64,000 nucleotides of DNA, from the NCBI RefSeq assembly GCF_004153605.1, contig NZ_SDSI01000005.1:39812-103811 (forward strand), written 5' to 3'. The stretch's first letter is position 1; every line of letters starts with the position of its first letter. The stretch comes from Qipengyuania_B thermophila (GTDB lineage: Bacteria > Pseudomonadota > Alphaproteobacteria > Sphingomonadales > Sphingomonadaceae). The notes beneath the pieces are model-generated. The model was not told the origin of the DNA, did no database searches, and saw only the letters and a list, made by a program, of their open reading frames with translations. This document shows, piece after piece, positions 42,144-51,000 of this stretch. The translations under genes were made by a program, and so were the position numbers.

Positions 42144-42710
42144 TCACGCCGCCTTGCGCAGCTTCTCCAGCTTCTTCAGCGCCATGTTCCGCTTGAGCCG
42201 CGACAGGTGGTCGATGAACAGCACACCGTTGAGATGATCCATCTCGTGCTGGAGACAGGTGGCGAGAAGCCCGTCCATCTCTTCCTCGTGCGAGGCGCCG
42301 TCGAGATCCTGCCAGCGGACGCGGCAGCGGGCGGGCCGCTCGACCTCGGCGTAGATGTCGGGGATCGACAGGCACCCTTCGTTGTAGGTCGCCAGCTCGC
42401 TGGACGTTTCGAGGATCTCGGGGTTCACGAACACGCGCGGTTCGCGGCGCGTGGGCTGATGGGTGTGGGCGTGCCCGTCATGGTCGCAGGCGACCGGGGC
42501 GGCGTCCGGATCCTCGGGCTGGAGGTCGATGACCAGCACGCGCCGGTCGACGCCGATCTGGATCGCGGCAAGCCCGATGCCGTGTGCATCGTACATCGTC
42601 TCGAACATGTCCGCGACGAGGGTGCGCAAGACGTCGTCGAACGTGTCCACCGGTCGCGACACGAGCTTGAGGCGTGCGTCGGGCACGCACAGGATCGGGT
42701 GAATGGCCAT
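42144..42710 (-). CDS. def: Peptide deformylase with a His-rich loop
   Basis: Metalloenzyme removing the N-formyl group from new proteins. All three motifs are present: GIGLAAIQ (44-51), EGCLS (111-115, metal cysteine) and HEMDH (155-159). 188 residues, slightly longer than E. coli Def because of a loop at about 70-90 that includes the His/Asp-rich DHDGHAHTH. The partner formyltransferase fmt is nearby but on the other strand, across recR. Confidence 0.94.
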   Translation of the reverse strand: MAIHPILCVPDARLKLVSRPVDTFDDVLRTLVADMFETMYDAHGIGLAAIQIGVDRRVLVIDLQPEDPDAAPVACDHDGHAHTHQPTRREPRVFVNPEILETSSELATYNEGCLSIPDIYAEVERPARCRVRWQDLDGASHEEEMDGLLATCLQHEMDHLNGVLFIDHLSRLKRNMALKKLEKLRKAA

Positions 42711-42772
42711 GGCGTCACGATAGTGCTCCGACCCGCCGCCAACAAGAGGCCGCGCTGGCGGCAGCCCGCCGA

Positions 42773-43369
42773 TCAGGCCACCGGCCGACGGGCGCGCAGC
42801 GCCTGGGCCAGCGTGCCTTCGTCGAGATAGTCGAGCTCGCCGCCGACCGGCAGACCGTGCGCAAGCTGCGTCACCTTCACCGGGAACGCCTCCAGCCGGT
42901 CGGCAAGATAGTGCGCCGTGGTCTGCCCCTCGAGGGTGGCGTTCATCGCCAGCACCACCTCGTCGATGCCGCCGCTCTCGATCCGGGCCATCAGCCGGTC
43001 GATCGCCAGATCCTCCGGCCGCACGCCGTCCAGCGCGGAAAGCCGCCCGCCCAGCACGTGAAAGCGCCCGGCGAACAGCCGCGCCCGGTCGAGCGCCCAG
43101 AGATCGGCCACCTCCTCGACCACGCACAGCGACCGTTCGTCCCGGCGGGGATCGGCGCAGATCGCGCACGGGTCGCGGGTGTCGACATTGCCGCATTGCG
43201 CACATTCGACGAGGGTGTCGGCCATCCGCGTCAGCGCGTCGCGAAGCGCCGGAAGGGCGGTGGCGCGGCGCTTGACCAGCCACAGCACCGCCCGCCGCGC
43301 CGAACGCGGCCCCAGCCCCGGCAGCCGGGCCAGCGCGCCGGCCAGATCCTCGATCTCTTGCGATGCCAT
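42773..43369 (-). CDS. recR: Recombination mediator RecR
   Basis: 198-residue DNA-binding protein of the RecFOR pathway: N-terminal helix-hairpin-helix (LARLPGLGPRSARRAVLWL), a C4 zinc finger (CAQCGNVDTRDPCAIC), and a Toprim domain (VVEEVADLWALD, VVLAMNATLEGQTTAHYLA). The ATG at 43369 starts the family's usual MASQEIEDL. It is divergent from fmt across 52 bp, in which both promoters must lie. Confidence 0.95.
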   Translation of the reverse strand: MASQEIEDLAGALARLPGLGPRSARRAVLWLVKRRATALPALRDALTRMADTLVECAQCGNVDTRDPCAICADPRRDERSLCVVEEVADLWALDRARLFAGRFHVLGGRLSALDGVRPEDLAIDRLMARIESGGIDEVVLAMNATLEGQTTAHYLADRLEAFPVKVTQLAHGLPVGGELDYLDEGTLAQALRARRPVA

Positions 43370-43421
43370 GGCGTTTGCAGATAGGGACCGGGCAGGCTTG
43401 AGGAAAGGTCCGGCGTCCGCC

Positions 43422-44327
43422 ATGCGCATCGTCTTCATGGGAACGCCCGCCTTCGCGGTGCCGACGCTGGAACGGCTGCGCACCGAGGGGCACGAGGTCG
43501 TCGCCGTCTACACGCAGCCGCCCCGTCCGGCCGGCCGCGGCAAGCAGCTTCAGCCCTCGCCGGTCCAGCGCGCGGCCGAAGCCGCCGGGCTGGAGGTGCG
43601 CTGCCCCGCCCGCCTGCGCGAGGCGGACGAGCAGGCCCGCTTCGCCGCTCTCGATGCCGATGTGGCCGTCGTGGCGGCCTACGGGCTGATCCTGCCGCGC
43701 GCGGTGCTCGAGGCGCCGCGGCTCGGCTGCCTCAACGTGCATGCCTCGCTGCTGCCGCGCTGGCGCGGAGCGGCGCCGATCCAGCGGGCCATTCTCGCCG
43801 GCGACACCGTCACCGGGGTGACGATCATGCAGATGGAGCAGGGCCTCGACACCGGACCGATGCTCGCCCGGGCGGCGACGCCGATCGCCGACAAGACCAC
43901 GGGCGCGCTGACGGAGGAGCTGGCAACGCTCGGCGCCGGGCTGATGGCGCAGGTGCTGGCCGATCCGCGCGGCTTTGCGCCCGTCATGCAGAACGATGCG
44001 GAGGCGACCCTCGCGCCCAAGGTTATCAAGAGCGAGGCACGGATCGACTGGACCGCCACCGCTTGCCAGATCGAACGGCAGGTCCGCGCCTTCGCCCCGG
44101 CGCCGGGTGCATGGTTCGAGCACGAGGGCGAACGCTTCCGCATCCTGCGCGCCGAGACGCTGGAGGCGGCGGGAGAGGCGGGCACGGTGATGGACGAGGC
44201 GCTCACGATTGCCTGCGGAGAAGGCGCCATCCGCCCCCTGCTGGTGCAGCGCGCCGGACGTCCTGCCATGGAGCCGGCGGCCCTGTTGCGCGGACGGGCG
44301 ATCCCACCGGGCACGCGGCTGCGCTGA
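43422..44327 (+). CDS. fmt: Methionyl-tRNA formyltransferase
   Basis: Formylates initiator methionyl-tRNA. 301 residues with an N-terminal MRIVFMGTPAFAVP, the formyl-THF site NVHASLLPRWRGAAPI, and a C-terminal OB-fold domain (about 200-301). The ATG at 43422 is the canonical family start. truA follows 5 nt downstream. Confidence 0.96.
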   Translation: MRIVFMGTPAFAVPTLERLRTEGHEVVAVYTQPPRPAGRGKQLQPSPVQRAAEAAGLEVRCPARLREADEQARFAALDADVAVVAAYGLILPRAVLEAPRLGCLNVHASLLPRWRGAAPIQRAILAGDTVTGVTIMQMEQGLDTGPMLARAATPIADKTTGALTEELATLGAGLMAQVLADPRGFAPVMQNDAEATLAPKVIKSEARIDWTATACQIERQVRAFAPAPGAWFEHEGERFRILRAETLEAAGEAGTVMDEALTIACGEGAIRPLLVQRAGRPAMEPAALLRGRAIPPGTRLR

Positions 44328-44332
44328 CGCCG

Positions 44333-45094
44333 GTGCCGCGCTATGCCCTCACGCTCGAATTCGACGGCGCGCCCTTCTTCGGCCTGCAGCGCCAGGCGCA
44401 CGGGCCAAGCGTGCAGCAGGTGGTGGAGGACGCTGCATTCGCCGTTCTCGGCGAAAGGGTCACGCTGCACAGCGCAGGCCGCACCGACAGCGGCGTCCAC
44501 GCGCTTGCCATGCGGTGCCATTTCGATGCCGCACGCGCCATGAGCGCGTTCCGCATGCAGGAGGCGCTGAACGCCCGCATGCGTCCGGCTCCCGTTGCCG
44601 TCACCGCCTGCGTCCTTGCCCCGGAAAGCTGGCACGCCCGGTTTTCCTGCACCGGACGCCGTTATCTTTACCGCATCCTCAACCGGCGTGCCCCGCCCGC
44701 GCTGCTGCGCGGCCGGGTGTGGCATGTCGCGCGCCCTCTGGACGTCGACGAGATGAACCGGGCGGCACGGCTGCTGGTGGGCCGTCACGACTTCACCACC
44801 TTCCGCTCCGTGCACTGCCAGGCGGCGAGCGCGGTCAAGACGCTGGACCGGCTGGAGGTCGAGCAGGTGGGGGAGGAGGTGCACATCCACGCAGCCGCGC
44901 GCAGCTTCCTGCATCACCAGGTGCGGTCCATGACCGGCTGCCTCGTGCTCGCGGGGCAGGGCCGCTGGAGCGCGCAGCGCGTGGGCGAGGCGCTGGCCGC
45001 GAGGGACCGCCGCCAGCTCGGTCTCAACGCCCCGCCGCACGGCCTCTACTTCGTGGCCGCCGATTACGAACCCTTTGAGGAGAATGCATCATGA
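44333..45094 (+). CDS. truA: tRNA pseudouridine(38-40) synthase TruA
   Basis: 253-residue pseudouridine synthase with the catalytic aspartate D52 in AGRTDSGVHA; other blocks are RYLYRILN and FLHHQVRSMTG. It starts with GTG at 44333, 5 nt after fmt. Its last codons overlap the ATG of the downstream oxidoreductase (ATGA). Confidence 0.95.
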   Translation: MPRYALTLEFDGAPFFGLQRQAHGPSVQQVVEDAAFAVLGERVTLHSAGRTDSGVHALAMRCHFDAARAMSAFRMQEALNARMRPAPVAVTACVLAPESWHARFSCTGRRYLYRILNRRAPPALLRGRVWHVARPLDVDEMNRAARLLVGRHDFTTFRSVHCQAASAVKTLDRLEVEQVGEEVHIHAAARSFLHHQVRSMTGCLVLAGQGRWSAQRVGEALAARDRRQLGLNAPPHGLYFVAADYEPFEENAS

Positions 45095-46194
45095 CCACCG
45101 GCCGCCAGCTGTTCACGACCCTTGCCTCCGACGGGACGCTCACCGTGGAGCTTGGCGAGGTCACCGTGCCGGAACCCGGGCCGAACCAGGTGCTCGTGCG
45201 CATGGAGGCCGCGCCCATCAACCCGTCCGACCTTGCCCTGCTGTTCGGGCCCGCCGACCTCGAAAACGCGCAGTACACGCCCGGCAGGATCGTCGCGCAG
45301 GTTCCGGAACCCTTTGCCAGCGCCATGAAGGGTCGGCAGGGTCAACGGCTGCCGGTCGGCAACGAGGGGGCCGGCACCGTCATGGCCGCGGGCGCGAACG
45401 CAGCGGCACTGGTCGGGCAGCGGGTCGCCTGCGTCCCCGGGAACGCCTATGCCGAATACGTCGTCGCCGACGCCGCCATGTGTCTGCCGCTTGGCGATCT
45501 CAGCGCGCAGCAGGGCGCCTCGGCCTTCGTCAATCCGATGACCGCCCTCGGCTTTGCGGAAACCGCGCGTGCCGGTGGTCACCAGGCGCTCATCCACGCG
45601 GCGGCCGCCTCGAACCTGGGCCGGATGCTCAACCGGATCTGCCAGGAGGACGGGCTGGCGCTCGTCAACATCGTGCGCAGCGACTCCCAGGTCGAACTGC
45701 TGCGTGAGGCGGGCGCCGAGCATGTGGTCAACTCCTCGGACGAGGATTTCCCCGCCCGGCTGCGCGACGCCATCGACGCGACCGGAGCCTTTCTCGGCTT
45801 CGACCCGATCGGCGGCGGCCGGCTCGTCGACACCTGCTTCAAGGCGATGGAACAGGTCGCCGTGGCGCGGATGGGCGAATACAGCCGCTATGGCTCCAAC
45901 CAGCAGAAGACCATGTACATCTACGGCCGGCTCGACCTGTCGCCGACGATCCTCACCCCGTCCTACGGCTTCGGCTGGACCCTGTCCGGCTGGCTGCTGA
46001 CGCCCTTCCTGCAACAGGCCGGCCTCGAGACGGTGATGCGGATGCGCGAGCGGGTCCGGGCCGGGCTGACGACCACCTTTGCCAGCCACTATTCGGCGCA
46101 GGTGACGCTTGACGACATGCTCACCCGCGACGCGGCGATGCGGTACAGCCGGATGCGCACGGGCGAGAAGTATCTGGTCCTGCCGAACGGCTGA
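45091..46194 (+). CDS. MDR superfamily zinc-binding-dehydrogenase-like oxidoreductase
   Basis: 367-residue medium-chain dehydrogenase/reductase: a GroES-like N-terminal domain (EAAPINPSDLALLFG) and an NAD(P)-binding fold with HAAAASNLGRMLNRI. The typical catalytic zinc ligands are not evident, suggesting a quinone/enoyl reductase type. The last third (GRLDLSPTILTPSYGFGW, GWLLTPFLQQAG) is conserved-looking but its meaning is unknown. It is translationally coupled to truA, without an obvious functional link. Confidence 0.85.
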   Translation: MTTGRQLFTTLASDGTLTVELGEVTVPEPGPNQVLVRMEAAPINPSDLALLFGPADLENAQYTPGRIVAQVPEPFASAMKGRQGQRLPVGNEGAGTVMAAGANAAALVGQRVACVPGNAYAEYVVADAAMCLPLGDLSAQQGASAFVNPMTALGFAETARAGGHQALIHAAAASNLGRMLNRICQEDGLALVNIVRSDSQVELLREAGAEHVVNSSDEDFPARLRDAIDATGAFLGFDPIGGGRLVDTCFKAMEQVAVARMGEYSRYGSNQQKTMYIYGRLDLSPTILTPSYGFGWTLSGWLLTPFLQQAGLETVMRMRERVRAGLTTTFASHYSAQVTLDDMLTRDAAMRYSRMRTGEKYLVLPNG

Positions 46195-46200
46195 TCCGGC

Positions 46201-47178
46201 TCAGCAGGCGTCGAAGGCCCGCTGGACCCCGGCGGGATCGCGCACGCCGCTGGCGAGCAGGACCTGGAGGACGATGCGCGCCTTGGCCGGGCCGAGGGTG
46301 CGGGCGGCGACGAAGCCGTCCGCCTCGTCGCGCTCGTCCCGCTCCACCGCGCCTTCGTCCACCCGGCTCGACCGCACGACGACGACGCCGGCGCGGGCGA
46401 GGCCTGCGAGACAGCGGCGCACGTCCTGCGGCGCGTTGCCCTCCCCCACTCCGGCGAGCACGACGCCCGCGGCGTCGCGCGCCAGGGCGGTCACGGCGGC
46501 GGCATCCATCTGCGCGTGGGCATACAGGACGGGAACCCGCGGAAAGCGTTCGGGAAAGCCGTAGCGGGCGGGACGGTCCACCGCCCATGGCGCCCCGAAC
46601 CAGTCCAGCGAATGCGGCGTCACAAGCGCGACGCCATCGCGGGGATAGCCCCGGAAGGCGTCGAGGCTGCTCGTCCGGGCCTTGCGCGCATCGCGGGCGG
46701 CGAGAACCTTGTCGCCCATGACCAGCAGCACGCCGCGCCCCGCCGCGGCCGCGTCGCCGGCCACCTGCACCGCGTTCACGAAATTGCGCAGTCCGTCGCT
46801 GCCCACCGCATCGCTCGGCCGCATCGCCCCGACCAGAACCACCGGCTTGGTGGTGGGCAGGGTCAGGTCGAGCAGCATCGCCGTCTCCTCGGCGGTGTCG
46901 GTCCCGTGCGTGATGATCACGCCGTCCACGAGCGGATCGTCCATGGCGGCCGTGCATCCCTCCCACAGCAGGCGCCACAGCGCGGTGGTGATGTCCTCCG
47001 AGCCGATGGCGGCAAGCTGCCGTCCGCGCAGGGTGCAGCCGGGCACCAACGGGGCAACGCGCGCAAGCAGTTCCGCAATGTCGATCTGGCCCGGAAGGTA
47101 GCTGCGGGCGGTCGCGGACCCCGCCCGGCCGGCGATGGTCCCGCCGGTCGCGAGCACGAGAAGATGAGAGGCGGTCAT
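46201..47178 (-). CDS. Asparaginase
   Basis: 325-residue L-asparaginase of the bacterial (type I/II) family. The two catalytic triads are visible: the N-terminal ATGGTIAG threonine and HGTDTAEETA with Thr-Asp, and a following lysine in GAMRPSDAVGSDG context. No signal peptide is seen, so it is probably cytosolic. It converges with the MDR gene, 6 nt between stops, and reads away from tRNA-Val. Confidence 0.93.
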   Translation of the reverse strand: MTASHLLVLATGGTIAGRAGSATARSYLPGQIDIAELLARVAPLVPGCTLRGRQLAAIGSEDITTALWRLLWEGCTAAMDDPLVDGVIITHGTDTAEETAMLLDLTLPTTKPVVLVGAMRPSDAVGSDGLRNFVNAVQVAGDAAAAGRGVLLVMGDKVLAARDARKARTSSLDAFRGYPRDGVALVTPHSLDWFGAPWAVDRPARYGFPERFPRVPVLYAHAQMDAAAVTALARDAAGVVLAGVGEGNAPQDVRRCLAGLARAGVVVVRSSRVDEGAVERDERDEADGFVAARTLGPAKARIVLQVLLASGVRDPAGVQRAFDAC

Positions 47179-47261
47179 GCGCCAGCCGCTAGGGCATCGC
47201 CGCGCCGGCGCATAGCGGCTTGATCATGATGCCGGGAGCGCTATGACCCCGGCACGGCCGC

Positions 47262-47337
47262 GGGTGATTAGCTCAGTTGGTAGAGCATCTCGTTTACACC
47301 GAGAGGGTCGGCAGTTCGAGCCTGTCATCACCCACCA
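47262..47337 (+). tRNA. tRNA-Val (anticodon TAC)
   Basis: Full cloverleaf: acceptor GGGTGAT with ATCACCC, D-arm GCTC/GAGC, anticodon stem TCTCG/CGAGA around loop TTTACAC (anticodon TAC), T-arm with TTCGAGC. Discriminator A and an encoded CCA end at 47337. No repeated 3' fragment of it is seen nearby, so no integration scar. Confidence 0.97.
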
Positions 47338-47371
47338 GCCGGTCCGCCCCCCGGCCGGCCGCGCGCGGCGG

Positions 47372-47941
47372 TCAGCGACCGGGCGGCGCGGTGTCCAGCC
47401 CCTCTTCCACCATCGCGAAGGCGTCGGCGCTCGACCAGTCGAACGGGCCGGTGAGGCGCCACACCTCGCGCCCCTCGGCATCGTAGAGCACCGTCAGCGG
47501 CAGCGCCTCGGCGCCAAGGCTCTCGGTCAGCCGGTTGGACGGATCGAGCCAGGGGTCGAGGTGGCGCAAGCCCGTGCGCGCGAAGAACGGGCCGACCACG
47601 TCCGCTCCGCGCACGTCCTGGCTCGCGGCGACCACGGCGAGCCGGTCGGCGAAATGGGCGGCGAGACGATCGAGCTGCGGCATTTCCTCGACGCAGGGAG
47701 CGCACCAGGTCGCCCACAGGTTGACCAGCACCGGCCGCCCCTCGAGATGCGAGAGGTCAAGCTGCCGGCCGGCCGGGTCGGTGAGGACGACGCCGGGCAG
47801 CGGGTCGCCGGCATGCGTTCGCACAAGGCCCGCTGCCGGCTGCGCAGCGCCCGTTCCTTGCGCCGGGGGCGCCGCGCCCGTATCGCACCCCGCGACACCG
47901 AGACCAAGGGCGCACAGCAGCATGAACGAGAAACGGGACAT
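47372..47941 (-). CDS. TlpA-like thioredoxin-fold lipoprotein
   Basis: 189 residues. A signal peptide ends in the lipobox GVAGC (about residue 18), followed by an AhpC/TSA-type thioredoxin domain with the redox site WATWCAPCVEEMP. Such proteins reduce disulfides in periplasmic partners, for example in cytochrome c maturation. Its ATG (47941-47939) overlaps that of argH in a CATG sequence on the opposite strand; an alternative in-frame ATG is at 47923. Confidence 0.9.
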   Translation of the reverse strand: MSRFSFMLLCALGLGVAGCDTGAAPPAQGTGAAQPAAGLVRTHAGDPLPGVVLTDPAGRQLDLSHLEGRPVLVNLWATWCAPCVEEMPQLDRLAAHFADRLAVVAASQDVRGADVVGPFFARTGLRHLDPWLDPSNRLTESLGAEALPLTVLYDAEGREVWRLTGPFDWSSADAFAMVEEGLDTAPPGR

Positions 47942-49334
47942 GGCGGCTTCCAACACGATGTGGGGCGGCAGGTTCGCGGGCGGACCTAGCGCGGTGATGC
48001 GCGAAATCAACGCTTCCATTCCGTTCGACAAGGCTCTCTGGCGCCACGACATCACGGCCAGCCAGGCGCATGTCGCCATGCTGGAGGCGCAGGGCATCGT
48101 GTCCGCCGATGACGCCGCAGCGATCCGGGACGGCCTGCGCCGCATCGCGGACGAGTACGAGGCGAACGGCGTTCCCGAAGATTGGTCGCTTGAAGACATC
48201 CACATGACCGTGGAACACCGTCTGGCCGAGCTCATCGGTCTCGCCGCCGGCCGGCTCCACACGGCGCGCAGCCGGAACGACCAGGTGGCGACCGACCTGC
48301 GGCTGTGGGTGCGCGACGCGACGGACCGCGCGCTCGCCGGTGTGCGCGCGCTGCAGGACGCTCTGCTGGACCAGACAGAGCGGCATGCCGACACGATCAT
48401 GCCCGGCTTCACTCACCTCCAGATCGCCCAGCCGCTCACGCTCGGCCATCATCTCCTTGCGTATGTCGAAATGCTCGAGAGGGACCGGAGCCGGTTTGCC
48501 GATGCCCGGACCCGCGCCGACGAATGCCCGCTCGGGGCGGCGGCGCTGGCCGGCACGGGCTTCCCCATCGACCGCCACGCCACCGCGCAGGCGCTGGGCT
48601 TTTCGCGGCCGATGCGCAACAGCATGGATGCCGTGTCCGACCGGGATTTCGTGCTCGACTATCTTCAGGCGGCCGCGCAATGCGCGCTGCACCTGTCCCG
48701 GCTGGCCGAGGAGTTCGTCCTGTGGGCCAGCCAGCCGTTCGGCTTCGTCACCCTTCCCGATGCGCTGTCCACCGGCAGCTCCATCATGCCGCAGAAGCGC
48801 AATCCGGACGCGGCAGAGCTGGTGCGCGGCCATTGCGGCCGGATCGTGGGATGCCTGACCAGCCTCATGGTGACAATGAAGGGCCTGCCCCTCGCCTATT
48901 CCAAGGACATGCAGGACGACAAGCCGCCGGTGTTCGAGGCGGCGGGGCTGCTCGACCTGTCGCTGGCGGCCATGGCGGGGATGGTGGCCGGCAGCTCCTT
49001 CCGCGCGGACCGGATGCGGGCGGCCGCCGAACAGGGGTTCGCGACGGCCACCGATCTTGCCGACTGGCTGGTGCGCGAGGCCGGGTTGCCGTTCCGCGAG
49101 GCGCACCACGTCACCGGCGCGCTGGTGCGCATGGCGGAGGACGCCGGCATCGCATTGGCCGATCTGCCGCTCGAGCGGATGCAGGCGTGCGATCCGCGCA
49201 TCCACGCCGGCGTCTATGCGGTTCTGTCGGTCGAGGCTTCCGTTGCCCGGCGCACAAGCTATGGTGGCACGGCCCCCGAAGAAGTGCGCCGGCAGCTGGC
49301 GGCCGCCCGCGCGCGCCTGGACGAGACCGGATGA
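47940..49334 (+). CDS. argH: Argininosuccinate lyase
   Basis: Last step of arginine synthesis. 464 residues of the fumarase/aspartase superfamily: MWGGRFAGGPS at the N-terminus, HTARSRNDQVATD and the signature GSSIMPQKRNPD with the catalytic serine. Starts at 47940, or 18 bases later at the ATG of MWGGRF. The neighbouring TlpA gene starts head-to-head with no spacer. Its stop overlaps the start of the small lipoprotein gene. Confidence 0.96.
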   Translation: MAASNTMWGGRFAGGPSAVMREINASIPFDKALWRHDITASQAHVAMLEAQGIVSADDAAAIRDGLRRIADEYEANGVPEDWSLEDIHMTVEHRLAELIGLAAGRLHTARSRNDQVATDLRLWVRDATDRALAGVRALQDALLDQTERHADTIMPGFTHLQIAQPLTLGHHLLAYVEMLERDRSRFADARTRADECPLGAAALAGTGFPIDRHATAQALGFSRPMRNSMDAVSDRDFVLDYLQAAAQCALHLSRLAEEFVLWASQPFGFVTLPDALSTGSSIMPQKRNPDAAELVRGHCGRIVGCLTSLMVTMKGLPLAYSKDMQDDKPPVFEAAGLLDLSLAAMAGMVAGSSFRADRMRAAAEQGFATATDLADWLVREAGLPFREAHHVTGALVRMAEDAGIALADLPLERMQACDPRIHAGVYAVLSVEASVARRTSYGGTAPEEVRRQLAAARARLDETG

Positions 49335-49582
49335 CGATGCGCACGATCGTTTTCTGCTGCACCTTGCTGGCCGCCGCGCTGGCGGGTGGCTGCGCCAACC
49401 GCACCATGCTCGAACCGGCGCCGGGTGCCTCCCTGCCCGCGACGGCATACGGCGCCGACAGCGTGTCGGATGCGGACCGGCTCCTGCAGGTGCCGGTGCA
49501 GGCGGTGCCGACCCGCAGCCAGGAACTGCGCACCCGTTCGGAACGGCGCGACGACGATCCGTTCGACCTGCCGCCACCCTGA
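49331..49582 (+). CDS. Small LptM-like lipoprotein
   Basis: 83 residues: signal peptide ending LAGGC (Cys about residue 21), a LEPAPG segment comparable to the G-x-L-x-P part of LptM/YifL, and a polar tail ending DPFDLPPP. Position just before lysA matches lptM, whose product helps the LptDE lipopolysaccharide translocon mature. Start overlaps the argH stop (ATGA). The LptM assignment rests on position and pattern, not strong similarity. Confidence 0.7.
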   Translation: MTMRTIVFCCTLLAAALAGGCANRTMLEPAPGASLPATAYGADSVSDADRLLQVPVQAVPTRSQELRTRSERRDDDPFDLPPP

Positions 49583-49639
49583 AGAGCCGCGCCCGCCCGT
49601 CCGGGCGCACCGACGAGGCCGAGCTTGCCGGAGATTGTG

Positions 49640-50914
49640 ATGACTGCCTTCACCCTGCGCGACGGGGCCATGCATGCCGAGGACGTGCCGCTCGCCACCA
49701 TCGCGCAGGAGGTGGGAACGCCGGTCTACGTGTACTCGCGGCGCATGCTGGAGGAACGGGCCACTGCATTTCGCACCGCGGTGGCGGGCCTGGGCGCTCC
49801 GCTGGTCGCCTTCGCGGTTAAGGCCAACCCGAACCTTGCCGTGCTCCGGGTGCTGGCGGCGCAGGGGCTCGGCGCCGATGTGGTGAGCGGCGGCGAGCTT
49901 CGCCGGGCCCTTGCCGCGGGAGTTCCGCCGGCAAGCATCATCTTTTCCGGTGTCGGAAAGACCTCCGCCGAACTGGGCGAAGCGATGGCGGCCGGCATCG
50001 GCCAGCTCAACATCGAGTCGGTGGAGGAGGCGGAGGAAGTGTCCGCGCTCGCACAGGTGGCGGGCACGCGGGTGCCCTGCGCTCTGCGGGTCAACCCGGA
50101 TGTCGATGCGGGCACGCATGACAAGATCACGACCGGCCGGGCGGACAGCAAGTTCGGCGTGCTGCTGCGTCACGCTCCTCAGGCCTATGCACAATTGGCC
50201 GCCCTCCCCGGTCTGCACGTGCGTGGTCTGGCCGTGCACATCGGCAGCCAGCTGACCGGGCTGGAGCCGCTTGAACATGCCTTTGCGCGTGTCGGCACGC
50301 TGCTCGCCGCGCTGCGCGACGCCGGCCACACGATCACGCATGTCGATCTGGGTGGCGGGCTCGGCGTGCCATACCGTCCGGGAGACACCGTGCCGTCGCT
50401 CGCGGCGTATGCGGCGATGGTCGCGCGGGTGACGCAGGGCTGGAACGTGCAGCTGCTGTTCGAGCCGGGCCGGATCATCGCCGCCGAGGCCGGGGTTCTG
50501 CTGACCCGGGTCATCCGAGTGAAGCGCGGCCTCGCCCATCCGTTCCTCGTCGTCGACGCCGGCATGAACGATCTGGCCAGGCCGGCGCTCTACGGCGCCT
50601 GGCACGCCTTCGAAGCCGTGCAGCCGACAGGCGGGCGGATGCGGGCCAACATCGTCGGGCCGATCTGCGAGAGCGGCGACACCTTCGCCACGGAGCGTGA
50701 CACCGATGCGCTGCGCAGCGGCGACCTTGCCGTCTTCCGCACGGCCGGGGCGTACGGGGCCACCATGGCGTCGAGCTACAACTCGCGCGGCTTCGTTCCC
50801 GAAGTGCTGGTCGACGGGGACCGCTATGCCGTGGTGGCGCAGCGGATCGCTCCCGACACGATCATGAACGCCGAATGCGTCCCCGACTGGCTGCCCGAGG
50901 CCGCGAGGGGCTAG
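49640..50914 (+). CDS. lysA: Diaminopimelate decarboxylase
   Basis: PLP enzyme making lysine from meso-diaminopimelate. 424 residues: the PLP lysine is K61 in FAVKANPN; other motifs are HIGSQ, DLGGGLG and the C-terminal GPICESGDTF with the active-site cysteine. The ATG at 49640 follows GGAG; upstream TTG and GTG codons are less likely. It is followed by a short tandem repeat. Confidence 0.96.
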   Translation: MTAFTLRDGAMHAEDVPLATIAQEVGTPVYVYSRRMLEERATAFRTAVAGLGAPLVAFAVKANPNLAVLRVLAAQGLGADVVSGGELRRALAAGVPPASIIFSGVGKTSAELGEAMAAGIGQLNIESVEEAEEVSALAQVAGTRVPCALRVNPDVDAGTHDKITTGRADSKFGVLLRHAPQAYAQLAALPGLHVRGLAVHIGSQLTGLEPLEHAFARVGTLLAALRDAGHTITHVDLGGGLGVPYRPGDTVPSLAAYAAMVARVTQGWNVQLLFEPGRIIAAEAGVLLTRVIRVKRGLAHPFLVVDAGMNDLARPALYGAWHAFEAVQPTGGRMRANIVGPICESGDTFATERDTDALRSGDLAVFRTAGAYGATMASSYNSRGFVPEVLVDGDRYAVVAQRIAPDTIMNAECVPDWLPEAARG

Positions 50915-50915
50915 G

Positions 50916-50957
50916 CGGCGAGGGACTGGCGGCAAAGGACTGGCCGGCGAGGGACTG
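50916..50957. repeat. Three imperfect tandem copies of a 14-15 bp unit
   Basis: Units CGGCGAGGGACTGG, CGGCAAAGGACTGG and CGGCGAGGGACTG (at 50916, 50930 and 50945) follow the lysA stop directly, between lysA and the convergent winged-helix gene. Likely slipped-strand expansion; no transcript role is evident. Confidence 0.75.
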
Positions 50958-51000
50958 AGCGAGACGAGCCCGCGCAGCGGCTGCCTGGCGGCCGTGTGGC

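Noticed and set aside
47262..47337. tRNA-Val and tRNA-Thr as integration sites for mobile DNA
   Set aside because: No integrase, no repeated tRNA 3' fragment and no change in gene type next to either tRNA.
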